DNA from: an uncultured Lachnospiraceae bacterium
GTDB lineage: Bacteria > Bacillota > Clostridia > Lachnospirales > Lachnospiraceae
NCBI GenBank assembly: GCA_947305245.1
Contig: CAMZDG010000032.1
Location: 1-35,214, forward strand
DNA length: 35,214 nt
Direction: 5' to 3'
Position 1 is the stretch's first letter, and each line of letters opens with the position of its first letter. Positions 1-9,137 of the stretch are shown here, piece by piece. The translations under genes were made by a program, and so were the position numbers. The notes below the pieces were generated by a model that was not told the origin of the DNA, made no database searches, and was given only the letters and a program-made list of their open reading frames with translations.

Positions 1-3000
1 GCGTCACCTCCAGCGTTCCGTCCTGGGTCGTCACGGTAAACTGCGCCGTTACGTCGTTGCCGGCCGCGTCCTTGACCACCGCGGTGCCGCTGATCACGTT
101 CTTCAGGTCGCAGACGTTCGTGCTGGAAGGATTCGAAGTAGTCAGTCCGCTCACGGTATATACGTTCCCGTTCACCGTAAACTCCAGCGTTTCAAATCCG
201 CTTACTCTCTTTTCCGTGCCATCATATACATTCTTGATGCTGCTGTTTGCAACCACCGTGATCTCGTACTTATCGCTGCGGTTCTTGATCGTCAGCTTGC
301 CTTTGGTCATGGTCGTTAATTCATAGTTTGCGGTTACGTCCTTCTCCCCGTTCATGACCTTAAAGGTGCCGTCAGTAAAGCTTCCGTTGTCGTACGTATC
401 AGCGAGCGTTCCCTTCGCAGCCGTATAGGCAATCGTTGCCGTATGTCCGGGAACCACGTCCGCGAACGTGCATGCCTCATTGCCCGACAGCTCGCCTCCG
501 TCATACTCCGCTTCCTTGTCAGCCACGCTCACCGTCACTTCGCGCCGCTTGATCTCCAGCGTTCCGTCCTGCAGCTTCACGGTGAACTGCCTGGTCACGT
601 CGTTGTCCCCCGCATCCTTCACGACTGCCTCTCCGCTGATCTTGTTCGTCACAGTGCCTGCGTTCGCACTCTTCGGGTCGGAAGTCGTCAGCCCGCTTAC
701 GGTGTAAGTGGTTCCGTCCAAAGCAACCGAAAGCCCTTCGACGGTTATTGTCACGCCGTTCTCCTGATACTGGATGCCGTAAAAGCCCTTGGCGCTCTTT
801 TCCGTTCCGTCATATACATTGCCCGTGTTGCTCGCCGCGATCACCGTGATCTCATGCTTCGGCAATTCCACTTCGGTATAAGCAGGCCATTCGCCCGCCT
901 TCACGATGCCCTTCGCATCCATCTGCTTCCCGTCATCCGTCAGGTTAAAGCCCTTCAGGTGAGGATAAAAGTAAGTGATTTTTCCTTCCGCGTCATCCTT
1001 GACGTTCTCCGCATAGAGCCAGCAGGTCTCCTGCGAATCTGCAGGCTTAAACCGTGTCTCCAGCCCGGAGCCCGACATTTCTTCCGTAGTCAATCGTGAG
1101 ACAGTCCCAGTGTCTTCTGATGAGGTCCCCACGGCTGTTGCGGATTCTCCCAAAACAGTACCATTTAGCGTAATGATGCAATTAACCCCGTCAAAATAGA
1201 CAGCATCCACTTTATCCAAAGAACCGTTTCCAATCACTCCACCAACACGAGTATTATTACCAACGCAGGTTACAGGCCCCACATTATAAGATGCAGTAAT
1301 ACTACTTCCTCTATAGTTACCCCCTACCAAGCCGCCAATATACCATGCATCCGAGCCAGTAACGGAGCCAGTGTTATAGCATTCTACAATTTGACCATCA
1401 TCGCCGTTGAATCCCATTAAACCGCCAATAGACAATGCATCCGAGCCAGTAACGGAGCCAGTGTTATAGCATCTACTAACCGTTCCGTGATTGTATCCTG
1501 CAACGCTTCCGACATACCTGCTTCCAGTGATGCTTCCGTCTTCAAGGCCAACTCTTTGCACAGTGCCATCTATGCCTATGTTCCCAAAAAGGCCTGCAAA
1601 ACTTGCAGTTCCATTGCTGCTGTTGTTAAGGCCTTTAATGACGTGTCCCTGCCCGTCAAAATTACCCACGTAGAGTTTCCGCGTATCGTCGCTTCCCAAC
1701 CCATCCCCGATCGGATACCAGTCAGTCGCATATTCCGAATCATCAGGATCATTCTTGCACTCAATATCCGCCATAAGCACTGCGTTTGCGCTCATATTGG
1801 CATTTTCCGCATAATCCCCCATGCCGTTTACGACGTCTGCGAATTTCTTCAGTCCTATATAGCTCCAAATCTCATATCGTTTCTCCTTTTCGTTCCACAA
1901 AATGCCTGCCGATGGAGCATCAATGGTCACCATGAGGGTCTCTCCGTCAAAGTCTTTATGGTTCTGATCCCCGATGTAGCGCACGAGGACAAAATACTTC
2001 CCGACTTCCTTGCCAGTGGGTATTTTATCACTCCAATTCTTTCCGTTATCGGTGCTGTATTCAATTGCCGTGTATCCTTCCGGAGGCGCAAACGGCCCGA
2101 ACAGAAGCTCCTGCTCAGTTCCGTTTGCCTCAAGGCCAAACTTTGCATCGGGCTTATACTCAATCGCCAGCGTAGGCGCGTCCGCCTTCTGGATCTCAAA
2201 GGTTCCTCCCGCGATTGCTCCGGTGGAAAGAATTGTATACTTGAATGAATATGTACCGGCATTGATTGCCTCCGTCAAGCCCTCGATCCTGTAATCCGAC
2301 GCATTGAGGTTCTTACCATCTTTCGCAATTGCAACACTTGACAGCTGATCCTTGCCATTATAAGTCAAAGCACCCCCGGACACAGTAACTTCATAACCAA
2401 GCGCCGCCTTGGCAGGCCAATTTCCGGCCTTAACAATCTCCTCCGCGCTCATCTGCTCTCCGGAATCGTTAAAATCAAATCCCTTCAGATGGGGATAATA
2501 TGCCACGCCCAAATCGGAATCGTTATCATTCGTAAGCCAAACGGTTCCGTCAAAATTCATGTTGTTCAGAGCTCTCGCACCCGTCATGTCGGTTGTGGTA
2601 AGTTTCCCGGACGAGGAACTTTCTTCAGAAGTCCCTATAGCTTTTTTCTCCTCGTTTGCAACCATTGCGCCGTTTAAGCTAATTGCACACGCATCCTGGT
2701 CAAAGTAACAGTTTTTACATTGTTCGCCGTGCCCTACAATTCCGCCGACGGAATTGGTAACTCCCGTGGCGATTATGGTTCCTATGCTGTAGCTGTTCTT
2801 GACGTCGAATATCACACCGGCAATTCCGCCGATGGCAATGATATCTCCCATGGCGGTTACGGTGCCCTCGTTGAAACAGTTTTGAGCACTCCCGGATTCA
2901 TCCCCATTATACCCAATCACTCCTCCAACGCAGGCTACTTTTCCCGTACCGGTAATTTCCCCCGTATTGTAGCACGCCTGCACCGCGCTAAAACCTTCTA

Positions 3001-6000
3001 TGCTTCCCGCAACTCCGCCGACATAAGCAACTTTGTTAGCGCTAATGTTTCCTGTATTATAACAGTTCGTAACATTATATTGATTTGTCGCCCCTACCAC
3101 GCCGCCAACAGAAGAACTACCAGTTACGGTTCCCGCATTCGAGCAATTCTTTATTGCGTCACCATACGATTCTGAAAGCCCAGCGTATCCCACGACTCCG
3201 CCAACGTAATCCTTACCAGTCACGGTTGCACTGCTGTGACAGTTTATGATGGTTCCGTCTTGCATAAATGCGACAATACCGCCAGTATACTTTTGCTTGC
3301 CAGTAACGCTTCCTCCTTCTATGTAAAGATTCTGCACGGTACCGTTCTTTTTCAAATACCCGAACAGACCTACATAGTCAGAATTCGAATTGTTGATGAC
3401 AAGATTTTTTATGGCATGGTTATCTCCATCAAACATACCTTCGTAATAGGTAATAAATGAGGAGGAAACATTGTTATGTGTAAAGGAAACGATACATCCG
3501 CCAATGGGCGTCCACGCCTTGCCTGGATCCGTTTCGTAATTGGCAGATTCTGATGCGTCAATATCCCTCATCAGCTTCGCGTTTGCGGATGTGTGCAATT
3601 CATTCTCATATTTTCCCTTGCTATTGACGATATCCGAAAACTCCTGCAGTCCCGCATAGGTCCAGATCTCATAGCGGTTCTCCTTTACGTTCCACTCAAT
3701 GTCCGGTATAGGAGCCATGATTGTCACCGTGAGGGTCTCATTGATATCCTCATGATTATTATCACCTACATAGCGCACTTTAATTACATACTCCCCGGCT
3801 TCGTTGCCAGTGGGTATTTCCTCGCTCCAATTCTCTCCATTATCGGTACTGTATTCAATTCCTACGTATCCCTCCGGAATCGCACTGGGTGCGGTGATAA
3901 GCTCTTGGTCGCTTCCATTTACCTCAAGCCCTTCCTTCGCCGCCGCCCTTTGCTCATTCGTCAGGGCAGGCGCCGCCCGCCGGATTTCGTAGGTTCCCGT
4001 TGTGTATGCAAATTGCCCGGGTATTGAAACAGTAAAGCTATATGTTCCCGCATTGATCGATTCAAAGGGAAAAGTGATCTTATACTCCGAAGGATCAGCT
4101 ACTACGCCATTTTTCTCAACCTTGACTTCCGGAAACTGTTCCGTGCCGTTATAAACCAGCGGATCTCCGGGAATCGAAACCACATACCCTAGTACCGTCT
4201 TAGCCGGCCACCTTCCGGCTTTGACGATGTCTTCCGCACTCATCTGATTTCCTTCGTCGTCCAGATCAAATCCTGTCAGATGAGGATAGAATTTATATTC
4301 CGTATTGTTTAGATAATGCAACCAATTAGGATGGCTATAGCTTTTATCTATTAGGTAAGTACTTATTACTTGCTGATTAGGCTGAAACCAAAGGGTTGGG
4401 ATCCCCTGAACCTTCCAGGATTTATAATCTTTACCGCTAATAGCGCCGATGTCTCCGCATAACTGTTTATCATAAATACAATTCTGGGCTATACTAATTC
4501 CCCATCCTGCAACTCCGCCAATATTCTCTTTCCCGCTCACAAGGCCAATGTTATAACAATAGATAACATACCCCGAGGAATAAGACTCATCATTGTATTG
4601 ATAATACCCAAAGACACCGCCGACATACTTTTCACCGTTTACGGCACCAATATTATAACTGTATTTTACGCCGGCAAGTTTCAATCGACCTGCCAACCCT
4701 CCGACATACATCGTCCCTTTTACGTTACCAGTATTGTAACAGTGTAGTACGTCACCTTCATTTAATCCAACGATACCGCCCGCGTCTTTCTGCCCACTGA
4801 CGTCACCAGTATTATAACAATATTCTACGGTTCGCTGACGTGTATCAAAATCCCCCAGATGCCCCACGATACCACCAACGCCATCACCCGTACTACTTAC
4901 GGCGCCAACATTGGAACAGTTTTTCACTGTTTCCAAGTTTTCTCCTGCGATGCCGCCGACATAATGATTACCATTTACGGCTCCGGTATTTTGGCACTCC
5001 TCCAAGATTCGATTTTTATTATTTTTCCCGACAATGCCGCCAACAAACTGATTGCCGCTTATGGCTCCGGAGTTATAACAATTTCTGATTGTGAATTCTT
5101 TTTGGGAACCTTCATTCAATCCCACGATGCCACCAACATAGCTATCCGTGCCTTTCACGATGCCAGAATTAGAACAATTCTCGATACAGCCTTTAGAATA
5201 TCCGGCGATACTTCCAACGCGGTTCCTTCCCGTAATACTTCCATTCTCCATGGAAAGATTCCGTATCGTACCACCGTCCCCAACATGTACAAATAAACCC
5301 ACGTCATCTGAACTGGGTAGATTGATCAATAGGTTAGAGATGGTAAAGTTATAGCCATCAAAAGTGCCTTCATACCAATTTGTTTTTCCGATCGGTATCC
5401 ATGCAGTATATGGCTTCTCTTCGTAATCTGCAGAAACCGAGGCATCAATATTCGCCGTTAGGATTGCGTTTGCACCAGGTTCAGCCTTTCCCTCATAATC
5501 CTGCAGACCGTTTACAATGACGGAAAATCTCTGTAATTGCGCATAGTTTGAAATCTGATATGGATGTTCTGCAGATCCATCACCTGGCATAGTGTTATCA
5601 TAATACGAAAGGACATAGGTCGTATCCTTATTGATGGGAGTTTCGGTATCAGGCGTAATGTCCCAGCTCCCAACACCAACATCATTAGATGTCAACATTG
5701 AAACGGCAGGGATCTGATCTGCTTTCAGTTTTGCATCATAGCCATCCAGTTCAAGCTCCCTAGGATCAATCGTACCATCTAGCCAAGCCCCGTTCACTAC
5801 CAAAAACCGAACGGTTTTCTTTTGAAACTTCATGGAAGCATCCGTGAGGTTCGTATTAGCATTCCAGTCTTCTCCCTTTGAGATTTTCTTCCAATCATTT
5901 TCACATCCGGCATAGCAAATGGTAGAAAGCGACTCACACCCATCGAATGCATGATCAGCGATGGCGTTCAAACCGCTCGGCAGCATAATCTTCATAAGAC

Positions 6001-7858
6001 CAACGCAGTTTTTGAACGCACCGCTTTCTATTCTACTTACGGTACTGGGCAAAGTGATGCTTGTCATCCCCTGATATTGTTCTTTTGCGCTAAAAGCAGC
6101 AGGTGCAATCACCGTAACTGGTTTCCCGCCAAGCGTCGCCGGCATGACTAGATCACCGATCGCGGGATCCGCTCCATATACTATGGCCTCCGTCTTTGTA
6201 TAATCCAGCTGATAATACCACTTTACGCCATTGTCATCCGCCTGCGCCACAGCTGTACTTGAATCCCAACCACTGCCAAAGACAGCGGGCCACTTGCCAG
6301 TCGTGATAATGTCATTTGCACTCATCTGCTTTCCGTCAGCAGTCAGATCAAATCCACTCAGATGAGGATAGTATGCAAAACCATCATAGCTGTCATAAAA
6401 AAGCCATATGGGATCTTGTGATCCCGCGGGCATCAGTTTACTACTCAACGCAGAACCTCTCATTTCCAAAGCCTGAAGTCCCATCACGTTCTTTGAATCA
6501 TAATCCTCACCAGCTACGGCCCCGATGATTCCGCATAAATCAGTGTCATAATAGCACTTTTCCACCACGGAAATCCCTTCCCCTGCTATGCCGCCGACAT
6601 TCTGTTCGCCGTGCACGGAGCCAATGTTATAACAATAAATAACATATCTGTTGTAATTACTCAAACTATATTTCTCAGAAAAACCAAATATTCCGCCAAC
6701 GTAATTCGAGCCGCTTACGTCACCTAAATTATAGCTATACCTTAAGCCATGGTCGGTTTCATGCCCTGCAACTCCGCCGACATTGTTTACCCCCTTAACG
6801 GTTCCACGGTTATAACATCTTGAAACCACACCGTTGTTATCCCCGGCCACACCGCCGACATTGTTTACCCCTTTTACGGTTCCATAGTTATAACACATTG
6901 AAATTTCATTTTTGCTATCCCCGGCCACACCGCCAACATTGTCATGTCCGCTTATTGTGCCAAAGTTATAACAATAATTCACCACTCCATAATTGTTTTC
7001 ACCAACTATGCCGCCGATGAGCCCAATTTCATCAGCGTTACTCGTCTCAACATTCGTTATGTTTCCGCCGTTGTAACAGTATCGAATTCCCTGTTTTGCA
7101 TATCCTGCAATTCCACCAATCCATTTTCGTCCACTGATGTCCCCGGTGTTATAGCAATTATCTATCTGGTATCCGACACTTTTGCCTACAATGCCTCCGA
7201 CATTTAAATCTCCTTTGACAGAGCCAGTGTTGTAACAATTCAAGATTCGACCAATTAGGTTTCCAACCAAACCGCCGACATAATCGCAGACACCGTTCAC
7301 TTCTCCGGTATTGTAGCACTGATCGATCCTGCCTTTACTGTATCCGGCAATGCCTCCGACACAAGATTGGCCATAAACGCTTCCGCCAACCAAGCCGACA
7401 TTTTGCACGAGGGCTCCTTCGCCAAGGTATCCAAAAAGGCCAACATCATCGGTACTGGGTTGATAAATTGTTAAATTGAGGATCACATGATTGTTGCCAT
7501 AAAAAGTACCATAATATGGGGAATAAGGACTACCGATCGGAGTCCAAGCATTGTCCGGATTCGTTTCGTAATTGGCAGATGCCGAAGCATCGATATCATC
7601 CATCAGGATCGCCTTCGCGATCATATTCGCGTTATCTGCATATTTCCCCGTGCCATTCACAATGTCCGCGAATTCCTTCAGACCTGCATAAGATTTGATT
7701 TCATAGCGTCCATCCTTATCATTCCACACGATGTCATCTTCGGATGTCGCCGCCTTTACGCTCGGCATCTCCATCTCCGGCATCAGGCCGACCACCAGCG
7801 CCACGCAAAGAAACCAGCTGAAAAGCCTCTTTCCAAATTTCTTCCAAGCATTCTTCAT
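1..7858 (-). CDS. Giant secreted GLUG-repeat surface protein (C-terminus off window)
   Basis: The frame is open without a stop from an ATG at 7858 to the left edge (at least 2619 residues). A GAGGGGGAT ribosome-binding site precedes the start. Residues 1-37 are a signal peptide: Lys/Arg-rich start, hydrophobic core FLCVALVVGL, end VKAA. Four modules follow. Each opens with a 60-70 residue domain (WN.K..RYEI, then AWTPIG) at about residues 43, 767, 1385 and 1990. Each then carries GLUG repeats of the form VGGIxG...CYNTGxVxG, which I count as 10, 9, 7 and 4. The first module adds a BspA-like leucine-rich stretch (about 560-665). Modules 2 and 3 have an MBG-like domain (YNGT.. to INAGTYSF) and an EYSTDNG.NWS segment. 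About residues 2330-2619 are YDG/MBG-type repeats (NVYDGTEK, VSGLTTS). The anchor (LPXTG or other) would lie off the window. GLUG and MBG domains are known from large bacterial adhesins; an adhesive role is inferred. Confidence 0.9.
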   Translation of the reverse strand, partial: MKNAWKKFGKRLFSWFLCVALVVGLMPEMEMPSVKAATSEDDIVWNDKDGRYEIKSYAGLKEFADIVNGTGKYADNANMIAKAILMDDIDASASANYETNPDNAWTPIGSPYSPYYGTFYGNNHVILNLTIYQPSTDDVGLFGYLGEGALVQNVGLVGGSVYGQSCVGGIAGYSKGRIDQCYNTGEVNGVCDYVGGLVGNLIGRILNCYNTGSVKGDLNVGGIVGKSVGYQIDNCYNTGDISGRKWIGGIAGYAKQGIRYCYNGGNITNVETSNADEIGLIGGIVGENNYGVVNYCYNFGTISGHDNVGGVAGDSKNEISMCYNYGTVKGVNNVGGVAGDNNGVVSRCYNRGTVKGVNNVGGVAGHETDHGLRYSYNLGDVSGSNYVGGIFGFSEKYSLSNYNRYVIYCYNIGSVHGEQNVGGIAGEGISVVEKCYYDTDLCGIIGAVAGEDYDSKNVMGLQALEMRGSALSSKLMPAGSQDPIWLFYDSYDGFAYYPHLSGFDLTADGKQMSANDIITTGKWPAVFGSGWDSSTAVAQADDNGVKWYYQLDYTKTEAIVYGADPAIGDLVMPATLGGKPVTVIAPAAFSAKEQYQGMTSITLPSTVSRIESGAFKNCVGLMKIMLPSGLNAIADHAFDGCESLSTICYAGCENDWKKISKGEDWNANTNLTDASMKFQKKTVRFLVVNGAWLDGTIDPRELELDGYDAKLKADQIPAVSMLTSNDVGVGSWDITPDTETPINKDTTYVLSYYDNTMPGDGSAEHPYQISNYAQLQRFSVIVNGLQDYEGKAEPGANAILTANIDASVSADYEEKPYTAWIPIGKTNWYEGTFDGYNFTISNLLINLPSSDDVGLFVHVGDGGTIRNLSMENGSITGRNRVGSIAGYSKGCIENCSNSGIVKGTDSYVGGIVGLNEGSQKEFTIRNCYNSGAISGNQFVGGIVGKNNKNRILEECQNTGAVNGNHYVGGIAGENLETVKNCSNVGAVSSTGDGVGGIVGHLGDFDTRQRTVEYCYNTGDVSGQKDAGGIVGLNEGDVLHCYNTGNVKGTMYVGGLAGRLKLAGVKYSYNIGAVNGEKYVGGVFGYYQYNDESYSSGYVIYCYNIGLVSGKENIGGVAGWGISIAQNCIYDKQLCGDIGAISGKDYKSWKVQGIPTLWFQPNQQVISTYLIDKSYSHPNWLHYLNNTEYKFYPHLTGFDLDDEGNQMSAEDIVKAGRWPAKTVLGYVVSIPGDPLVYNGTEQFPEVKVEKNGVVADPSEYKITFPFESINAGTYSFTVSIPGQFAYTTGTYEIRRAAPALTNEQRAAAKEGLEVNGSDQELITAPSAIPEGYVGIEYSTDNGENWSEEIPTGNEAGEYVIKVRYVGDNNHEDINETLTVTIMAPIPDIEWNVKENRYEIWTYAGLQEFSDIVNSKGKYENELHTSANAKLMRDIDASESANYETDPGKAWTPIGGCIVSFTHNNVSSSFITYYEGMFDGDNHAIKNLVINNSNSDYVGLFGYLKKNGTVQNLYIEGGSVTGKQKYTGGIVAFMQDGTIINCHSSATVTGKDYVGGVVGYAGLSESYGDAIKNCSNAGTVTGSSSVGGVVGATNQYNVTNCYNTGNISANKVAYVGGVAGSIEGFSAVQACYNTGEITGTGKVACVGGVIGYNGDESGSAQNCFNEGTVTAMGDIIAIGGIAGVIFDVKNSYSIGTIIATGVTNSVGGIVGHGEQCKNCYFDQDACAISLNGAMVANEEKKAIGTSEESSSSGKLTTTDMTGARALNNMNFDGTVWLTNDNDSDLGVAYYPHLKGFDFNDSGEQMSAEEIVKAGNWPAKAALGYEVTVSGGALTYNGKDQLSSVAIAKDGKNLNASDYRIEGLTEAINAGTYSFKYTILSTGAIAGGTFEIQKADAPTLAIEYKPDAKFGLEANGTEQELLFGPFAPPEGYTAIEYSTDNGKNWSDKIPTGKEVGKYFVLVRYIGDQNHKDFDGETLMVTIDAPSAGILWNEKEKRYEIWSYIGLKKFADVVNGMGDYAENANMSANAVLMADIECKNDPDDSEYATDWYPIGDGLGSDDTRKLYVGNFDGQGHVIKGLNNSSNGTASFAGLFGNIGIDGTVQRVGLEDGSITGSRYVGSVAGYNHGTVSRCYNTGSVTGSDALSIGGLMGFNGDDGQIVECYNTGSVTGSDAWYIGGLVGGNYRGSSITASYNVGPVTCVGNNTRVGGVIGNGSLDKVDAVYFDGVNCIITLNGTVLGESATAVGTSSEDTGTVSRLTTEEMSGSGLETRFKPADSQETCWLYAENVKDDAEGKITYFYPHLKGFNLTDDGKQMDAKGIVKAGEWPAYTEVELPKHEITVIAASNTGNVYDGTEKSAKGFYGIQYQENGVTITVEGLSVALDGTTYTVSGLTTSDPKSANAGTVTNKISGEAVVKDAGDNDVTRQFTVKLQDGTLEIKRREVTVSVADKEAEYDGGELSGNEACTFADVVPGHTATIAYTAAKGTLADTYDNGSFTDGTFKVMNGEKDVTANYELTTMTKGKLTIKNRSDKYEITVVANSSIKNVYDGTEKRVSGFETLEFTVNGNVYTVSGLTTSNPSSTNVCDLKNVISGTAVVKDAAGNDVTAQFTVTTQDGTLEVT
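1345..1472 (-). repeat. 38-bp exact direct repeat inside the giant gene
   Basis: Positions 1345-1382 and 1435-1472 are identical over 38 bases, 90 bases (30 codons) apart. They fall in two adjacent GLUG repeats of module 4, both ending in a CYNTGSVTGSDA segment. A similar near-identical pair lies around 6774-6960, where ACATTGTTTACCCC recurs one GLUG repeat later. The in-frame period and near-identity point to recent duplication or slippage of repeat units. Confidence 0.85.
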
Positions 7859-7923
7859 TTTTTATCCCCCTCATACATCGCCGTCGTTTCCAACGGTCAA
7901 AAAACTCACCCAATTTAAAATGT

Positions 7924-7952
7924 ACTATAGACTCGGCATTTTTGCAACCTAA
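7924..7952 (-). promoter_or_regulatory. Possible promoter of the giant surface-protein gene
   Basis: On the minus strand a TATAGT hexamer (7924-7929) lies 17 bases from TTAGGT (7947-7952), about 65 bases upstream of the start codon and after the upstream terminator. The -10 is reasonable but the -35 is poor, so this is a weak call. Confidence 0.3.
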
Positions 7953-7980
7953 AAAGCCAAAAAAATCCCCATTTTTCGGC

Positions 7981-8011
7981 AAAAAACTGCCCACCAGTTT
8001 CTGGCGGGCAG
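7981..8011 (-). terminator. Rho-independent terminator of the two small membrane genes
   Basis: Read on the minus strand, an 11-bp stem (CTGCCCGCCAG pairing with CTGGTGGGCAG, one G-T wobble) closes a three-base AAA loop and is followed directly by six T (7981-7986). It lies 17 bases after the stop of the 8028-8516 gene. The T run is only on the minus-strand side, so it works in that direction. Confidence 0.93.
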
Positions 8012-8027
8012 CATCATAAACAGATTG

Positions 8028-8516
8028 TCAGTTTCGGTTCTTTCTTACGGCCTTTACCACAATAGGTGCGACCAGGATCGCAAGCAGGTAGCTGATCACG
8101 ATGGACGGGATCAGAAGCGGTCCCCAGCTTCCAAGCCACATGACAAGGAGCGGCGGAGCCTGGTCCGCAGGGATCTTTGCGTACGCCGTCGCAACGCCGA
8201 TAAAGCTCACCACGGCGCTCACGATCACGGAGTTCCCGACGGCAAGCGGAATCGAATTGATCAGGTTAAATTTCAGGGAAGGCGGCATGGCCTTCGCCTT
8301 CTTCGCGAGCGCCATCCCCAGCTTTCCCAGGGGGATGAAGATCGCCACGATCACGCCGACGATCACGGACTCCACAATGTTGATCAGGCAAAAGATCGGA
8401 AGCGGCGGTGTCTGCGTCTTCGGGTCATTGTAGATCACAATGGAAGCAAGGATTCCCATGGCAACGGACATGATGACCGCCATGATCAGGCCGATCGTTT
8501 TCTCTTGTTTTTTCAT
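8028..8516 (-). CDS. Four-helix membrane protein, possibly DUF2798-like
   Basis: This 162-residue protein has four predicted membrane segments, at about residues 8-30, 40-63, 85-110 and 125-150. The two halves look like a duplicated two-helix unit: ESVIVGVIVAIFIPLG in the first half and SWGPLLIPSIVISYLLA in the second. The pattern recalls small DUF2798-type membrane proteins, but I cannot confirm membership. GGAGGA lies 9 bases before the ATG. It follows the 8533-8967 gene by 16 bases and ends just before a strong terminator, so the two form a short operon. No enzymatic motif is visible and the function is unknown. Confidence 0.8.
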   Translation of the reverse strand: MKKQEKTIGLIMAVIMSVAMGILASIVIYNDPKTQTPPLPIFCLINIVESVIVGVIVAIFIPLGKLGMALAKKAKAMPPSLKFNLINSIPLAVGNSVIVSAVVSFIGVATAYAKIPADQAPPLLVMWLGSWGPLLIPSIVISYLLAILVAPIVVKAVRKNRN

Positions 8517-8532
8517 TCGCAGGTTCCTCCAA

Positions 8533-8967
8533 TCAATAATACATGGCTAGCATGACGGCTCCGAGAAGCGTTCCGCAGACGATCCCGACGATGCAGGTCG
8601 CAATGGCGAACCGGTCGAAGACTCTGTGCAGCTTTCGGTGGTACAGTACGTGATAGGTCCTGTCATCCCGATAGAACTTGTCGCGGAAGATCCCCTCCTC
8701 CGGAAACAGGCAGGGAATCTCCTCCCCGTCCACGAGATAATAGGCCACCTTATATTTTGAATTCTCTGACGGAAGGTCCAGGCCGACGAACTTGGCCTCC
8801 TTCCACTTCGAAGTCAAAAGGAGCACGGAGCATGCCAGGAAGATCAGGACCATTAAGCCCGAGGTTAACAGAAGGAAGCCGGTCATGCCAAAGAGCACGT
8901 AGCCCAGATTCCCCGTGAGAACGCTGATGAAGATGGCGGCAATGATCAAAAGCAGTAAGATTTCCAT
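8533..8967 (-). CDS. Small membrane protein of unknown function
   Basis: The start is placed at the ATG at 8967 (144 residues) because TAGGAGGAG sits just upstream; an in-frame start at 9036 would lie upstream of the predicted promoter. The protein begins with a very hydrophobic stretch (MEILLLLIIAAIFISV), has a second membrane segment at about residues 27-50, a charged soluble middle with several Tyr and Asp (about 55-115), and a C-terminal membrane segment (about 119-142). It is the first gene of a two-gene operon. I do not recognise the family. Confidence 0.75.
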   Translation of the reverse strand: MEILLLLIIAAIFISVLTGNLGYVLFGMTGFLLLTSGLMVLIFLACSVLLLTSKWKEAKFVGLDLPSENSKYKVAYYLVDGEEIPCLFPEEGIFRDKFYRDDRTYHVLYHRKLHRVFDRFAIATCIVGIVCGTLLGAVMLAMYY

Positions 8968-8986
8968 GACGCTCCTCCTATTATTT

Positions 8987-9016
8987 ATCATACCACGTCG
9001 CGCACGATTATGACAA
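8987..9016 (-). promoter_or_regulatory. Sigma-A-type promoter with extended -10
   Basis: On the minus strand TTGTCA (9011-9016) is 18 bases from TATGAT (8987-8992), with TGG just before the -10 (extended -10). Each hexamer matches 5 of 6 consensus bases. The predicted RNA start lies only about 13 bases before the ATG at 8967, so the leader is barely long enough for the ribosome-binding site. Confidence 0.75.
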
Positions 9017-9040
9017 GAAGTGAGCGCAAAATGCATTTAA

Positions 9041-9069
9041 GGATTATTTAATAATTCCCCCTGTATGAT
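9041..9069 (+). promoter_or_regulatory. Near-palindrome and -10 upstream of the ABC operon
   Basis: TATGAT at 9064-9069 is a good -10 for the rightward ABC operon, but the expected -35 position holds no TTGACA-like sequence. That position is occupied by an 18-base near-palindrome, GGATTATTTAATAATTCC (9041-9058). A weak -35 replaced by a symmetric site suggests an activator-dependent promoter. The leader (9070-9137) can also fold: AACTCA pairs with TGAGTT and ACGCC with GGCGT. Confidence 0.45.
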
Positions 9070-9137
9070 GAACTCAGAAAACGGAAAGTGAGTTCGAAGA
9101 CGCCGCTCCACGAGGCGTGCGCAAAAAGGAGAAGAAC

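Noticed and set aside
443..3175. Several plus-strand open frames (443-1099, 1487-2248, 2720-3175)
   Set aside because: All are antisense to the continuous GLUG-protein frame, lack ribosome sites and have no recognisable domains.
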